Source: Paraburkholderia atlantica
GTDB taxonomy: Bacteria; Pseudomonadota; Gammaproteobacteria; Burkholderiales; Burkholderiaceae
Assembly: GCF_009362785.1 (NCBI RefSeq)
Contig: NZ_WHNQ01000005.1
Span: 248,001-312,000, forward strand
Length of the DNA stretch: 64,000 nt
Reading direction: 5' to 3'
Shown here: one piece after another, positions 1-9,050 of the stretch
Layout of the letters: every line of letters starts with the position of its first letter
Position numbering within the stretch: the first letter of the stretch is position 1
Program-made: the position numbers and the translations under genes
Notes under the pieces: generated by a model
Seen by the model: only the letters and a program-made list of their open reading frames with translations
What the model was told of the DNA's origin: nothing
The model's database searches: none

Positions 1-3
1 ACC

Positions 4-1311
4 TCATTCCCGGCTCGCAATCGCTTTCCGGCCATTCGCATCGGCATCACCCGCATCCGCCGTCTGCGAGTTCTGATTGCCCCACACGACCGAGTTATCG
101 ACCGCATACAGCCGGCACGGATCGGAGCTCTGCTTCTGGCAATTCGCCACCGCCACCGACATCGGATCGTCGCCGCCCTCGGCCCATGACCACGCGCCCG
201 AATCCGACACCGCGAATGCGCGGCTCGGATACTGATGCAGGAAGTTGCGATAGCCATTGCGGCCCTCGTTGTCGAGGTACGGCACCGCGTCGACAGCGTC
301 GAGCGCGGCGAAGCCGGTTGCCTTCGGTGCGGCCGGATCGGCGACGTGATACTGCACAGCCGTCGGCATGCCGGCGCGCGCGAGGAACGCTTCGACGGCC
401 GGCCACCATACGCGCACGCCGTCGCGGTCGCCGACCAGCCGATGCGCGTCGTTCTTGTACTTGCCGAAGTCGACCATCTTCACGCTCGCGCCATGCGCGC
501 CATACGCGGCGTACATGCCGGCGACGAGCGGCGCGTTCCACACCGAATCGTTATCGCCATAGAGCCACAGCGATGGCACCGTGGACTTCTCACCGTACGC
601 GCCGAATGCGCGCGTCAGGTTGCCTTGCCAGTCCTCGCAGGTGTCCTGGCGCAGGCCGCCCGAGAAATTGATCAGCGCGCGCACGCCGGGCGCCGCTTCG
701 GTGCCGTACGCGATCGTCGCGAGACCGCCGTGTGAGGTGCCGGCCACCGCGATGTGCGCCGCGTCGACGTAAGGTTGCTTCGACATGTAATCGATCGTCG
801 CTGCCACGTCGCCAGCCTGGCCGAGGCCATTGCGCTCGACGTCGCAGCCGTCCTGCTCGTACACGCCGTCCGAGTGACCGAAGCCCTGGCGGTTCGGCGC
901 GACGACCACGTAGCCGCGGCGCACGAATTCGCGCGCGAACGGCAGCGGGTCGCTGCGTTCCTGCGTGCGCGGATCGCCCGGAATCTTGCCGTGGTTGAAC
1001 ACGATCATCGGGAACGGGCCGGCGCCGTCGGGCTTGTAGATCGTGGTTTCGAGCGTGACTGTGCCGGCGGCGTCGACCGGCACGCGGATGATCTTTTCGT
1101 TCAGGTGAGCGGTGGGCAGGTAGACGTCGTCGTCGAGCGCGAGGCGCGGTACGCGGGCGCGCGACAGCGGTCCCTGGGTGTCACTGGTCGGCGTCGCGTT
1201 GTGTGCCGAAAGCGACGAGTGGGCGAGCGGATCGGCGTGCGCGATCGTGACAGCACACGTGGCTGCGGCGCAGATCGCCGCACACTTCGTCAGAACCTTG
1301 CTCAACACCAT
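4..1311 (-). CDS. Secreted alpha/beta hydrolase (dienelactone hydrolase-like)
   Basis: Encodes a 435-residue exported hydrolase of unknown substrate. The start at 1311 is chosen because an AGGTG ribosome-binding site lies just upstream and the product then opens with a signal peptide (MVLSKVLTKCAAICAAATCA, cleavage after AHA). A longer frame upstream would bury that signal. The nucleophile elbow is GTSHGG. The acid is probably the Asp in YGDND and the base the His in NDAHRL, all in the right order. The central part resembles dienelactone hydrolase/BAAT-type folds. About 100 C-terminal residues (SRAFAVSDSGAWSWAEGGDD through CRLYAVDNSVVW) form a separate cysteine-containing domain that I cannot assign firmly. 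The gene runs to the window edge region and has no obvious operon partner. Fold assignment is good; substrate is unknown. Confidence 0.8.
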   Translation of the reverse strand: MVLSKVLTKCAAICAAATCAVTIAHADPLAHSSLSAHNATPTSDTQGPLSRARVPRLALDDDVYLPTAHLNEKIIRVPVDAAGTVTLETTIYKPDGAGPFPMIVFNHGKIPGDPRTQERSDPLPFAREFVRRGYVVVAPNRQGFGHSDGVYEQDGCDVERNGLGQAGDVAATIDYMSKQPYVDAAHIAVAGTSHGGLATIAYGTEAAPGVRALINFSGGLRQDTCEDWQGNLTRAFGAYGEKSTVPSLWLYGDNDSVWNAPLVAGMYAAYGAHGASVKMVDFGKYKNDAHRLVGDRDGVRVWWPAVEAFLARAGMPTAVQYHVADPAAPKATGFAALDAVDAVPYLDNEGRNGYRNFLHQYPSRAFAVSDSGAWSWAEGGDDPMSVAVANCQKQSSDPCRLYAVDNSVVWGNQNSQTADAGDADANGRKAIASRE

Positions 1312-1936
1312 TGACGCACCTGCTGCTTGAAAGACCTGTCCTGAACTCCGTGCTGTCCGGTTGCCAAAAACGCTGCTGACGTTCAGCTTTCGTTCGCGTT
1401 TTCGACACAAACAGACTCACTCGCGTGCGTTGTGCGCAAAGCGCACGCACGCAAATCGAGATCGCACGGGATGAACCCAACGGCCGACGCGACCCCACGC
1501 GCCGAGGATGAGCGTCACTCGATGCTGCCGGAGCCCGCGCGGCGCGCTTTCGATCAGCGGCCGGTCAGGCTTCCTTTGCATGTTGCGGAACTGGTGTGAC
1601 CCGCTCTCGCAATGTGACGTCATGAAACTACGGACTCATCCTGGCACGACAATTTTGTTTTGTGCAATCAAGGAGAACCCGCGACGAAAAAATTGCTGCA
1701 TGTGCGAATGAGGCCTCAAAGCCTTGCCAGGCAAGGGCTGGGGACATGGGCGGGAGGCGGCGACTAAAGGTCATGTAAGTGCTGTGGTGCGAGCCCAACG
1801 AAAGAACCTGCGTGAATCGAACGAAAAAAAGGCCCCGGACGAGGGCCTTTTATGAGTTTTGCGGAGAGCGAGTGAAAGACATGGGAAAGCCTCTACGCGC
1901 AATGCAGCGGTTACTTAATCGACATTCGCTCTTCAC
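1312..1936. other. Intergenic region, no supported gene
   Basis: This 625-base stretch separates the secreted hydrolase from the YchJ-like gene, both on the minus strand. It is less GC-rich than its surroundings around 1620-1720. I see a perfect 7-base inverted repeat CCTTGCC/GGCAAGG at 1722-1736, and the terminator listed separately at 1824-1850. Short frames here have no credible start context or recognisable product. No tRNA cloverleaf was found. Confidence 0.5.
1824..1850 (-). terminator. Rho-independent terminator downstream of the YchJ-like gene
   Basis: The arms AAAGGCCC (1828-1835) and GGGCCTTT (1843-1850) form an 8-base-pair stem with a 7-base loop. Read on the minus strand the hairpin is followed by a run of seven T, so it should end transcription of the 5477-to-1937 gene block. 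Confidence 0.75.
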
Positions 1937-2392
1937 TCACTCAGTGACGTCGCCATCTACATAACGCCAGCGGCCATCATCGCCACGCAGAAAGCGGCTC
2001 AATTCATGCAGCCGATGCGCACGTCCCCCCACTTTGTAGCGGGCGATGAATTCAACGGTCGCGTGGTCGGCATCGCTTTCGGCGAACGCTTTGATCTGCA
2101 GTCCGAGCCACTGCGGCGCGTCGGATGCGGCGGGATCGACGTCGAGGTCGGCAGGGCAGGTGCGGGGGTCCCACGTCGCGCGCAGGTAGGCGGTTGCACC
2201 GAGCACGTACGCGCTATAGCGCGAGCGCATCAGTTCGAGCGCGCGCGGCGCCGCTTCGCCGCCGTCGATATAGCGTCCGCAGCATTGCGCAAAACGCGGA
2301 GCTTTAGTCGCGGAGCCTCCGCGTGCGGCGGGCGCGGCGCCGCCGCATGGACAGTCGACAGGTCTTTGCAGTGACAACAATGGCTTATTCAT
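1937..2392 (-). CDS. YchJ-like (UPF0225) SEC-C motif protein
   Basis: A 151-residue cytoplasmic protein of the YchJ/UPF0225 family. The N-terminus carries the zinc-binding SEC-C-like cysteine pattern (DCPCGG near residue 14, then CCGRYIDG near residue 38). The remainder (RSRYSAYVLGATAYLRATW, VEFIARYK, HELSRF) matches the NTF2-like part typical of the family, at the usual length. The molecular role of the family is not established. The gene begins 7 bases after the acyl-CoA dehydrogenase stop, so it is probably the last cistron of that block. The ribosome-binding site is weak, which suggests translational coupling. Confidence 0.85.
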   Translation of the reverse strand: MNKPLLSLQRPVDCPCGGAAPAARGGSATKAPRFAQCCGRYIDGGEAAPRALELMRSRYSAYVLGATAYLRATWDPRTCPADLDVDPAASDAPQWLGLQIKAFAESDADHATVEFIARYKVGGRAHRLHELSRFLRGDDGRWRYVDGDVTE

Positions 2393-2399
2393 TGAAATT

Positions 2400-3530
2400 T
2401 CAGTTGAGCGCGCGAGCGATCAGGATCTTCTGGATATCGCTCGTGCCTTCGTAAATCTGGCACACGCGCACGTCACGGTAAATCCGCTCGACCGGGAAGT
2501 CGCTCAAATAACCATAGCCGCCGTGAATCTGCAACGCCGCTGAGCAGATTCGCTCGGCCGCTTCGGACGCGAACAGTTTTGCCATCGCGGCTTCGGTCAG
2601 ACACGGTTGGCCCGCGTCCTTCAGCGACGCCGCGTGCCAGATCAATTGACGCGCGGCTTCGAGTTGCGTGGCCATGTCGGCCAAACGAAACTGCACCGCC
2701 TGGTGCGAGAACAGCGGCGCGCCGAAGCTTTCGCGTTCTTTTGCGTAAGTCAGCGCCGCTTCGAACGCGGCGCGCGCCATGCCGACGCTTTGCGCGGCGA
2801 TGCCGATGCGCCCGCCTTCGAGTCCCGATAGCGCGATACGGTAGCCTTCGCCTTCCGCCCCGATCAGATTCGCGGCGGGCACACGGCACTCCTCGAACAC
2901 GATCTGCGCGGTGTCCGACGAATGCTGTCCAAGCTTGTCCTCGACACGCGCGACCACGTAACCCGGCGTGCTGGTGGGCACGATGAACGCGCTGATGCCG
3001 CGCTTGCCGGCGGTCTTGTCGGTGACGGCCATCACGATCGCGACGTCGCCGTTTTTGCCACTCGTGATGAACTGCTTGACGCCGTTCAGCACGTACGCGG
3101 CGCCGTCGCGCGTCGCGGTGGTGCGCAGCGCCGACGCATCCGAGCCCGCTTGCGGCTCGGTCAGGCAGAACGCGCCGAGCATCTCTCCGCGCGCGAGCGG
3201 CGTGAGCCAGTCGCGCTTCTGCGCGTCGTTGCCATAGGTGAGCAGGATGCTGCACACCGGGCAGTTGTTCACCGAGATCGCGGTCGACGTGCCGCCGTCG
3301 CCGGCCGCGATTTCTTCGAGGATCAGCGCGAGCGCGAGCGCGTCCATGCCGGCGCCGCCATACGCGTCGGGCACCAGCACGCCATAGGCGCCGAGCTCCG
3401 CGAGCTGCCGATGCACGTCGCGCGGAAAGGTGCGCTCGCGGTCCCATTGCGCCGCGTACGGCGTGATCGCTTCGCGCACGAAGGTGCGCAGCGCGTCGCG
3501 CACCATCAGGTGGTCCTGGTCAAGCACCAT
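2400..3530 (-). CDS. Acyl-CoA dehydrogenase
   Basis: A 376-residue FAD-dependent acyl-CoA dehydrogenase that introduces the alpha,beta double bond into an acyl-CoA thioester and passes electrons to ETF. The start at 3530 has GGAG 8 bases upstream and gives the normal family length; an in-frame start 24 bases further out is less likely. Visible signatures are FCLTEPQAGSDASAL (FAD/substrate region), QIHGGYGY, and the C-terminal IYEGTSDIQK, which carries the likely catalytic glutamate (about E361). It sits between an SDR and a YchJ-like gene and near a thiolase, so it likely serves a short- or branched-chain acyl-CoA route. Sequence inspection alone cannot fix the chain-length specificity (butyryl, isovaleryl or other). 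Confidence 0.93.
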   Translation of the reverse strand: MVLDQDHLMVRDALRTFVREAITPYAAQWDRERTFPRDVHRQLAELGAYGVLVPDAYGGAGMDALALALILEEIAAGDGGTSTAISVNNCPVCSILLTYGNDAQKRDWLTPLARGEMLGAFCLTEPQAGSDASALRTTATRDGAAYVLNGVKQFITSGKNGDVAIVMAVTDKTAGKRGISAFIVPTSTPGYVVARVEDKLGQHSSDTAQIVFEECRVPAANLIGAEGEGYRIALSGLEGGRIGIAAQSVGMARAAFEAALTYAKERESFGAPLFSHQAVQFRLADMATQLEAARQLIWHAASLKDAGQPCLTEAAMAKLFASEAAERICSAALQIHGGYGYLSDFPVERIYRDVRVCQIYEGTSDIQKILIARALN

Positions 3531-3563
3531 GAGTGTGTCTCCGATCCGATGCAACCCGGTTGT

Positions 3564-4241
3564 CTACCAGTCGAGCTGCGTACCGTCGTGCTGAAAGAAG
3601 CGGCCGTGGAACGCATCGCGCGATGCCGCCGCCTGCGCCAGCACCTCGCGCATGCCCGCGACGCTGCGCGCCGGATCGAGCGCGGCCTGCGCGCCGCCCA
3701 TGTCGGTGCGCACCCAGCCGGGATGCAGCGACACGCAGGTCGCGCGTTGCGCGTCGAGCGACGCGAGCTTCAGCACGGCGTTCAGCGCCGCCTTGCTCGC
3801 GCGATACAGCCAGCCCGTCGTGCCGCTCGCATCGGCGATGCTGCCCATGCGGCTCGAAATCACCGCGAGCACGCCGTCCGTTTCCTCGACGAGCGGCAGC
3901 AGGATCGGCAGCAACTGCATCGGGCCGCGCACGTTCGTGTGCATCACGTGATCGAAGTCCTCGGCGGTGATCGTCTCGATGCCTTCGGTGCGCGGACCGT
4001 ACACGCCCGACACCAGGATCGCCGCATCGAGCCGTTCGCCGTCTAGCTTCCAGCCTAGCGCCGCGATCTCTTCGGGCGCGGTGACGTCGAGCATGAAGGT
4101 TTCGGCACCGAGCTCGTTGAGCGCGTCGAGCGCGGCGCCGTCGCGCGCGGTCGCGAGCACGCGCCAGCCGCTCTTTTTGTACTGCCGCACGAATTCCTGG
4201 CCGATGCCACGCGACGCACCGACGATCAACACTGTTTTCAT
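3564..4241 (-). CDS. Short-chain dehydrogenase/reductase
   Basis: A 225-residue classical SDR. The Rossmann nucleotide-binding motif GASRGIG is at residues 8-14. The active-site Tyr-x-x-x-Lys is YRASK, and the GWVRTDMGG segment follows as in the family. The start is supported by GAGGA 6 bases upstream. It lies 27 bases after the thiolase gene and 33 bases before the acyl-CoA dehydrogenase, so the three are probably co-transcribed. The product could reduce a ketone or oxidise a 3-hydroxyacyl intermediate, but substrate and cofactor preference cannot be read from the sequence. Confidence 0.88.
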   Translation of the reverse strand: MKTVLIVGASRGIGQEFVRQYKKSGWRVLATARDGAALDALNELGAETFMLDVTAPEEIAALGWKLDGERLDAAILVSGVYGPRTEGIETITAEDFDHVMHTNVRGPMQLLPILLPLVEETDGVLAVISSRMGSIADASGTTGWLYRASKAALNAVLKLASLDAQRATCVSLHPGWVRTDMGGAQAALDPARSVAGMREVLAQAAASRDAFHGRFFQHDGTQLDW

Positions 4242-4268
4242 CGTATTCCTCGAAGTTTGGTCAACGCT

Positions 4269-5477
4269 TCAGATCAGTTGGATACCCATCGCGGTCGCCT
4301 CGCCACCGCCGATGCATAGCGACGCGACGCCGCGCTTCAGACCACGATTCTTCAGCGCGCCGATGAGCGTAACCAGAATGCGCGTGCCCGAGGCGCCGAT
4401 CGGATGGCCGAGCGCGCACGCACCGCCGTTCACGTTGACCTTGTTGTGCGGCAAATCGTGCTCTTTCATCGCGGCCATCGTGACGACCGCGAACGCTTCG
4501 TTGATCTCGTACAGATCGACGTCGCCGGCGCGCCAGCCGTTCTTCTCGAACAGCTTGCGGATCGCGCCGACCGGCGCGGTGGTGAACTTCGCGGGCTCCT
4601 GCGCGAACGTCGAATGACCGACGACGCGCGCGAGCGGCGCGACGCCAAGCCGCTTCGCGGTCGACTCGCGCATCATCACGAGCGCGGCCGCGCCGTCCGA
4701 GATCGACGACGAGTTCGCCGCCGTCACGGTGCCGGTCTTGCTGAACGCGGGCTTCAGCGTGGGGATCTTGTCGAGGTTGGCCTTGAACGGCTGCTCGTCG
4801 CGCGCGATCGTGACGTCACCCTTGCGGGCCGCCACCGTAACCGGCGCGATTTCCCAGTCGAACGAGCCGTCCTCGTTCGCGCGCTTTGCGCGGTTCAGCG
4901 ACTCGACCGCGAATGCGTCCTGCGCCTCGCGGGTGAAGTCGAACGACGCCGCGCATTCCTCGGCAAACGTGCCCATCAGACGGCCTTTGTCGTATGCGTC
5001 TTCGAGGCCGTCGTAGAACATGTGGTCGATTACCTGGCCGTGGCCCATGCGCATGCCGCCGCGCGCTTTCGGCAATAGATACGGCGCGTTCGTCATGCTT
5101 TCCATGCCGCCCGCGACGACCACGTCGAGCGAGCCCGCGGCCAGCATGTCGTGCGCGAACATCGCCGCGCGCATGCCGGAGCCGCACATCTTGTTGACCG
5201 TCGTGCAGCCTGTGGCGAGCGGCAGACCCGCGCCGAGCGCGGCCTGGCGCGCGGGCGCCTGGCCGAGGCCGGCGGGCAGCACGCAGCCCATCACCGCTTC
5301 GTCGATCTGTTCGGGCTTCAGGCCCGCGCGCTCGACGGCCGCCTTGATCGCGACCGCGCCGAGTTGTGGCGCGCTCAGCGACGCGAAGTCGCCCTGAAAG
5401 CCGGCCATCGGCGTGCGTGCCGCGCTGACGATGACGATCGGATCGGCGTGGATACCACTTTGAATTGCGTCACTCAT
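4269..5477 (-). CDS. Acetyl-CoA C-acyltransferase (thiolase II family)
   Basis: A 402-residue biosynthetic/degradative thiolase that condenses or cleaves acyl-CoA and acetyl-CoA. The nucleophilic cysteine lies in NKMCGSGMRA (C98). The His loop is GGACALGHPIGASG and the second catalytic cysteine is in SLCIGGGEATAM near the C-terminus, so all three catalytic elements are present. An AAGGAG site lies 7 bases before the ATG. Length and motifs fit acetyl-CoA acetyltransferases such as AtoB or PhaA. Together with the downstream SDR and acyl-CoA dehydrogenase it suggests a beta-oxidation-type module. A role in supplying acetoacetyl-CoA for polyhydroxybutyrate is possible but not shown. Confidence 0.93.
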   Translation of the reverse strand: MSDAIQSGIHADPIVIVSAARTPMAGFQGDFASLSAPQLGAVAIKAAVERAGLKPEQIDEAVMGCVLPAGLGQAPARQAALGAGLPLATGCTTVNKMCGSGMRAAMFAHDMLAAGSLDVVVAGGMESMTNAPYLLPKARGGMRMGHGQVIDHMFYDGLEDAYDKGRLMGTFAEECAASFDFTREAQDAFAVESLNRAKRANEDGSFDWEIAPVTVAARKGDVTIARDEQPFKANLDKIPTLKPAFSKTGTVTAANSSSISDGAAALVMMRESTAKRLGVAPLARVVGHSTFAQEPAKFTTAPVGAIRKLFEKNGWRAGDVDLYEINEAFAVVTMAAMKEHDLPHNKVNVNGGACALGHPIGASGTRILVTLIGALKNRGLKRGVASLCIGGGEATAMGIQLI

Positions 5478-5549
5478 GTTTGAGCTCCTTGGTCATAGCT
5501 TGGATGGCTACCGCCGCGCGTGACCTGCTGAGAACCCTCGTGAGATTCA

Positions 5550-7367
5550 TCAAGCCACGCGCACATTCGGCTCGTTCGCCTCTGCATCGGTTGCTTCGGC
5601 GAAGCGCTCCGGATAACGCACGCAGAAGCGCACGCTCTGGTCGTATGGGAAAAAATCGGGCAACTCGCCCTTCAACAGAAAATCCTTGTATCGCTGCCAC
5701 AGTTCGGGCTCGAAGAAATCCGCGTGATGCCGCATGAACGAGCGGCGCACGCGTGGATCGCCGAGCAGGAACGTGCCGTACGTCTCCGGGAAAATATCGT
5801 GCGGACCGACTGCGTACCACGGCTCGTCCGACATTTCCTCTTCCTCGTTGCGCGGCGCCGGCACCGCGCGCACATTGCAGTCGGTCAGGTATTCGATCTC
5901 GTCGTAGTCGTAGAACACGACACGGCCATGGCGCGTCACGCCGAAGTTCTTGTACAGCATGTCGCCGGGGAAGATGTTCGCCTGGATCAGCTCCTTCACC
6001 GCGTTGCCGTATTCCTTGATGCCGTGCTCGATGTCGTCGTCGTTGCCGTTCTGCAGGAACAGATTGAGCGGGATCATGCGTCGCTCGATGTACATATGGC
6101 GAATCACGAGGTTGTCGCCGTCGTATTCGATCAGCGACGGCACCTCTTTCTCGAGTTCGCGCAACAGCGTTTCGTCGAGCCGCGCGAGCGGCAGCGCGAC
6201 GCTCGAATATTCGAGCGTATCGGCCATACGGCCGAGCCGGTCGTGACGTTTGACGAGCAGATACTTCTGCTGGATCTGCGCGCGCGTGGTTTCCTTCGGC
6301 GGCGGAAAGTTGTCCTTGATCAGCTTGAACACGTAGGGGAACGACGGCAGCGTGAACACCAGCATCACCAGCCCCTTGATGCCGGGCGCGACGATGAAGC
6401 GGTCGCTCGAATGCTTGAGGTGATGCAGCAGATCGCGATAAAAGAGATTCTTGCCCTGTTTCTGCAAACCCACCGACGTATAAATTTCCGCCTTCGGCTT
6501 GGCCGGCATCACCGTGCGCAGAAACTCGACATACGCGGACGGCACTTCCATGTCGACCAGAAAATACGAGTGCGAGAAGCTGAAAATGATCAGCAACTGC
6601 TCGCGCTTTAGCAGCACAGTGTCCAGTGCGAGCACGCCCGGTTTCACGTGACGCAGTGGCACCGCGAACGGCAGCAGCGCGTCGCCGTTGATGATGCGCC
6701 CGACGATGTACGCAGCCTTGTTGCGATAAAACAGCGACGACAGCACGTGAATCTGGAAATTCGGCGCTTCGTCGAACACGCCGAATGCTTCGCGAATCGA
6801 CTGCACCACACAGGCGACGTCGCGCGTCAGATCCTCGAACGGCGGATCGAGCTGGAAGTTCGTGACCACCCGCTCCAGCGTTGCGGCAAGTCCGTCCGTG
6901 CCGGGGTAATACGCGCGATAGGTCGGCTTCGCGGCCGGTTCGTCGTTCTCGATGTATTCGGTCGAAATCGCCGGGCGCACGAAAATGAAATCGTTGTTGA
7001 AGTACGAGCGGTGCAGGATCTTGCAGGAAACCGAATTAAAGAAGGTTTCCGCGCACTCGGGCTGACGGTGCGTGGTCAGAAGGCCGATGTAGTGCAGCTT
7101 GATCTGCTGCCACACTTCGCCGTCGATGTTCTCCGCGTCGTATTCGTCTTCGAGTTGGTGCACGCATTCCTGCACGCGATCGTCGTACGACGCGATGCGG
7201 TCGCGCGCGAGCTTTTGCAGGCCGTGCCAGTCGCCGGCTTCGAACAGCGTCTTCGCATGGATTGCCGCATCGCGAAAGATCCGGTAGTGACGGTCGAACC
7301 CTTCGAGCATCGTCTGCGCGACGTCGAAACCGATTTGCGACGATAACAGTTTGGGGAAGTGATTCAT
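5550..7367 (-). CDS. aceK: Isocitrate dehydrogenase kinase/phosphatase
   Basis: A 605-residue bifunctional AceK that phosphorylates and dephosphorylates isocitrate dehydrogenase and so controls flux into the glyoxylate bypass. The start at 7367 ([13 protein letters not shown]) has GGAG about 8 bases upstream; the longer frame adds only a non-conserved extension. Kinase-like features are the glycine-containing [10 protein letters not shown] loop, PYVFKLIKD with the ATP-contacting lysine, and [18 protein letters not shown] holding the metal-binding acidic residues. It is slightly longer than the enterobacterial enzyme, mainly through the tail after PDFFPYDQ. aceA and aceB are not adjacent, unlike in enterobacteria; instead it is flanked by a thiolase and a MerR regulator. 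Confidence 0.97.
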   Translation of the reverse strand: MNHFPKLLSSQIGFDVAQTMLEGFDRHYRIFRDAAIHAKTLFEAGDWHGLQKLARDRIASYDDRVQECVHQLEDEYDAENIDGEVWQQIKLHYIGLLTTHRQPECAETFFNSVSCKILHRSYFNNDFIFVRPAISTEYIENDEPAAKPTYRAYYPGTDGLAATLERVVTNFQLDPPFEDLTRDVACVVQSIREAFGVFDEAPNFQIHVLSSLFYRNKAAYIVGRIINGDALLPFAVPLRHVKPGVLALDTVLLKREQLLIIFSFSHSYFLVDMEVPSAYVEFLRTVMPAKPKAEIYTSVGLQKQGKNLFYRDLLHHLKHSSDRFIVAPGIKGLVMLVFTLPSFPYVFKLIKDNFPPPKETTRAQIQQKYLLVKRHDRLGRMADTLEYSSVALPLARLDETLLRELEKEVPSLIEYDGDNLVIRHMYIERRMIPLNLFLQNGNDDDIEHGIKEYGNAVKELIQANIFPGDMLYKNFGVTRHGRVVFYDYDEIEYLTDCNVRAVPAPRNEEEEMSDEPWYAVGPHDIFPETYGTFLLGDPRVRRSFMRHHADFFEPELWQRYKDFLLKGELPDFFPYDQSVRFCVRYPERFAEATDAEANEPNVRVA

Positions 7368-7406
7368 CACGCGCGCTCCGCAAACGCCGGTCAGAGTCAA
7401 GCAGCT

Positions 7407-7811
7407 TCAGGCAGGTTTCGCGTCGTGCCTCGTGCCATCGAGCAACGCGCGCGCCTGCGCTTCGTACTGCGCGAGATCTTCGAGCGTCGCGTCGAGATCT
7501 TCGCGCTGACGTTCGAGCACTTCGCGATGCCGCGCGACCGTCGCGAGAAACGCGTGCAATTGCGGCACGGTGTCGGTCGGCGACTCGTAGACGTCGAGCA
7601 GGTCGCGAATCTCCGACAGCGTGAAGCCGAGACGCTTGCCGCGCAGCGTGAGCTTCAGACGCGTGCGGTCGCGGCCGGAATAGACGCGCCGCAAGCCGCT
7701 CGAGCCCTCGCGGCTCGGCGAGAGTAAACCCTGGTCTTCGTAGAAACGGATTGCGCGTGGCGTGACGTCGAATTCGCGCGCGAGTTCGGTGATCGTGTAT
7801 TGCGTATTCAT
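7407..7811 (-). CDS. MerR-family regulator, LiuR-like
   Basis: A 134-residue regulator. The winged-helix N-terminus (TITELAREFDVTPRAIRFYE, then DQGLLSP) is characteristic of MerR proteins and very close in pattern to LiuR-type regulators of branched-chain acyl-CoA catabolism. A long dimerisation helix follows (residues 80-125). No metal-binding cysteines are present, which argues against a metal sensor. The start at 7811 is chosen because the conserved domain begins there; the upstream in-frame extension covers the promoter. It ends 39 bases before aceK and is divergent from the MBL-fold gene, with a 16-base palindrome between them. LiuR-like function is an inference from domain similarity and that operator. 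Confidence 0.85.
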   Translation of the reverse strand: MNTQYTITELAREFDVTPRAIRFYEDQGLLSPSREGSSGLRRVYSGRDRTRLKLTLRGKRLGFTLSEIRDLLDVYESPTDTVPQLHAFLATVARHREVLERQREDLDATLEDLAQYEAQARALLDGTRHDAKPA

Positions 7812-7869
7812 CGGGACATCTCGTGGCCGCTTGGCCGGCACAAAACCGGATTGGACGATAGAATCGACG

Positions 7870-7885
7870 TTTACGTTATCGTCAA
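7870..7885. promoter_or_regulatory. Palindromic operator, LiuR/MerR-type
   Basis: TTTACGTTATCGTCAA is a 16-base near-perfect inverted repeat (TTtACG...CGTcAA, one mismatched pair), resembling the sites described for LiuR-type MerR regulators. It lies between the MerR gene and the MBL-fold gene. On the minus strand its outer half reads TTGACG, a good -35 element, with TATCGT 19 bases later; long spacers are typical of MerR-controlled promoters. Confidence 0.55.
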
Positions 7886-7969
7886 CCTGAGCGGAAAGCA
7901 ACCACAACCAGGCCGACCGGCATCGCATACCTGGCCATGCCGGAGAGTCGTCGGAGGAAGACAGTCCCC

Positions 7970-9043
7970 ATGAATGCACTCGAACACCAACTCCAATACC
8001 CGTTCAACGACGCGATGCCCGACTCGGGCCGCACGATGGAAGTTGCGCCCGGCGTGCTTTGGCTGCGCATGCCGCTACCGTTTGCGCTCGACCATATCAA
8101 CCTGTGGCTGCTGCGCGATGAGATCGACGGCCAGCAAGGCTGGACCGTGGTCGACTGCGGCATCACGTCGGACACGATCAAGGCGAATTGGGAGAGCGTG
8201 TTCGACTCGGTGCTCGATGGGCTGCCGGTGCTGCGCGTGATCGTCACGCATTGCCATCCTGATCACATTGGCCTCGCGCACTGGGTGTGCGGCGGCGGCG
8301 ATAAAAGGCGCTGGGACGCGCGGCTGTGGATGACGCTCGGCGAATACATGCAGGCGCGCGTAATGGCGACGGGTGACGGTTCGAACGCGGGCGGCGAGGC
8401 CGCGGCGCGGCACTTCGCGCGGCATGGTTTGAATGACGCCGACTCGCTCGACAAACTGCGCAATCGCAAGAGCTATTACTCGAGCCTCGTGCCGGCGATT
8501 CCGGGGCAATACCGCCGTTTGCGCGAAGCCGAGGACGTGAGAATCGGCGGCAGGACGTGGCGCGTGGTGACGGGCTTCGGCCACTCGCCGGAACACTGTG
8601 CGCTGCACTGCGCGGAAACCCACACGCTGATTTCAGGCGACATGGTACTGCCGCGCATTTCGACCAACGTCTCGGTGTTCGATATCGAACCCGAGGGCTC
8701 GCCGCTCGAACTGTATCTGGAGTCGCTTGGCCGCTACGAGGTGATGCCCGAAGACACGCTCGTGCTGCCGTCGCATGGCAAGCCGTTTCGCGGCGTGCGC
8801 ACGCGCATTCAGCAACTGCGCGAGCATCACGACGCGCGGCTCGCCGAAGTGCGCGAAGCGTGCGCGGAAAGGCCGCGTAGCGCCGCCGATATCGTGCCGC
8901 TGATGTTCAAGCGCCAACTCGATATCCATCAGATGACGTTCGCGATGGGTGAGGCGCTCGCGCACTTGCATCTGTTGTGGCGGGCGGGGGAGTTGAAGCG
9001 GACGCACGATGAGGATGGGGTGATCCGGTTTGCGGCGGTGTGA
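7970..9043 (+). CDS. Metallo-beta-lactamase-fold hydrolase
   Basis: A 357-residue metal-dependent hydrolase. The start at 7970 gives MNALEHQLQYPF and has GGAGGA upstream. The signature THCHPDHIG provides the HxHxDH zinc ligands; further ligands are the His in GFGHSPEHC, the Asp in ISGDMVLP and the His in PSHGKPF. The C-terminal 80 residues are helical and resemble the extra domain of glyoxalase II-like and SoxH/AHL-lactonase-like members. It is divergent from a LiuR-like regulator, which suggests a thioesterase or hydrolase role in acyl-CoA metabolism. Substrate unknown. Confidence 0.85.
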   Translation: MNALEHQLQYPFNDAMPDSGRTMEVAPGVLWLRMPLPFALDHINLWLLRDEIDGQQGWTVVDCGITSDTIKANWESVFDSVLDGLPVLRVIVTHCHPDHIGLAHWVCGGGDKRRWDARLWMTLGEYMQARVMATGDGSNAGGEAAARHFARHGLNDADSLDKLRNRKSYYSSLVPAIPGQYRRLREAEDVRIGGRTWRVVTGFGHSPEHCALHCAETHTLISGDMVLPRISTNVSVFDIEPEGSPLELYLESLGRYEVMPEDTLVLPSHGKPFRGVRTRIQQLREHHDARLAEVREACAERPRSAADIVPLMFKRQLDIHQMTFAMGEALAHLHLLWRAGELKRTHDEDGVIRFAAV

Positions 9044-9050
9044 TCTCGGA

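Noticed and set aside
1651..1668. TGGCACGACAATTTTG as a sigma-54 promoter
   Set aside because: The -24 part fits, but the -12 GC dinucleotide is absent at the required spacing, and no gene follows on that strand.
1411..1780. tRNA or small gene in the first large gap
   Set aside because: No cloverleaf with a T-loop GTTCRA-type motif and no frame with a credible ribosome-binding site and start.
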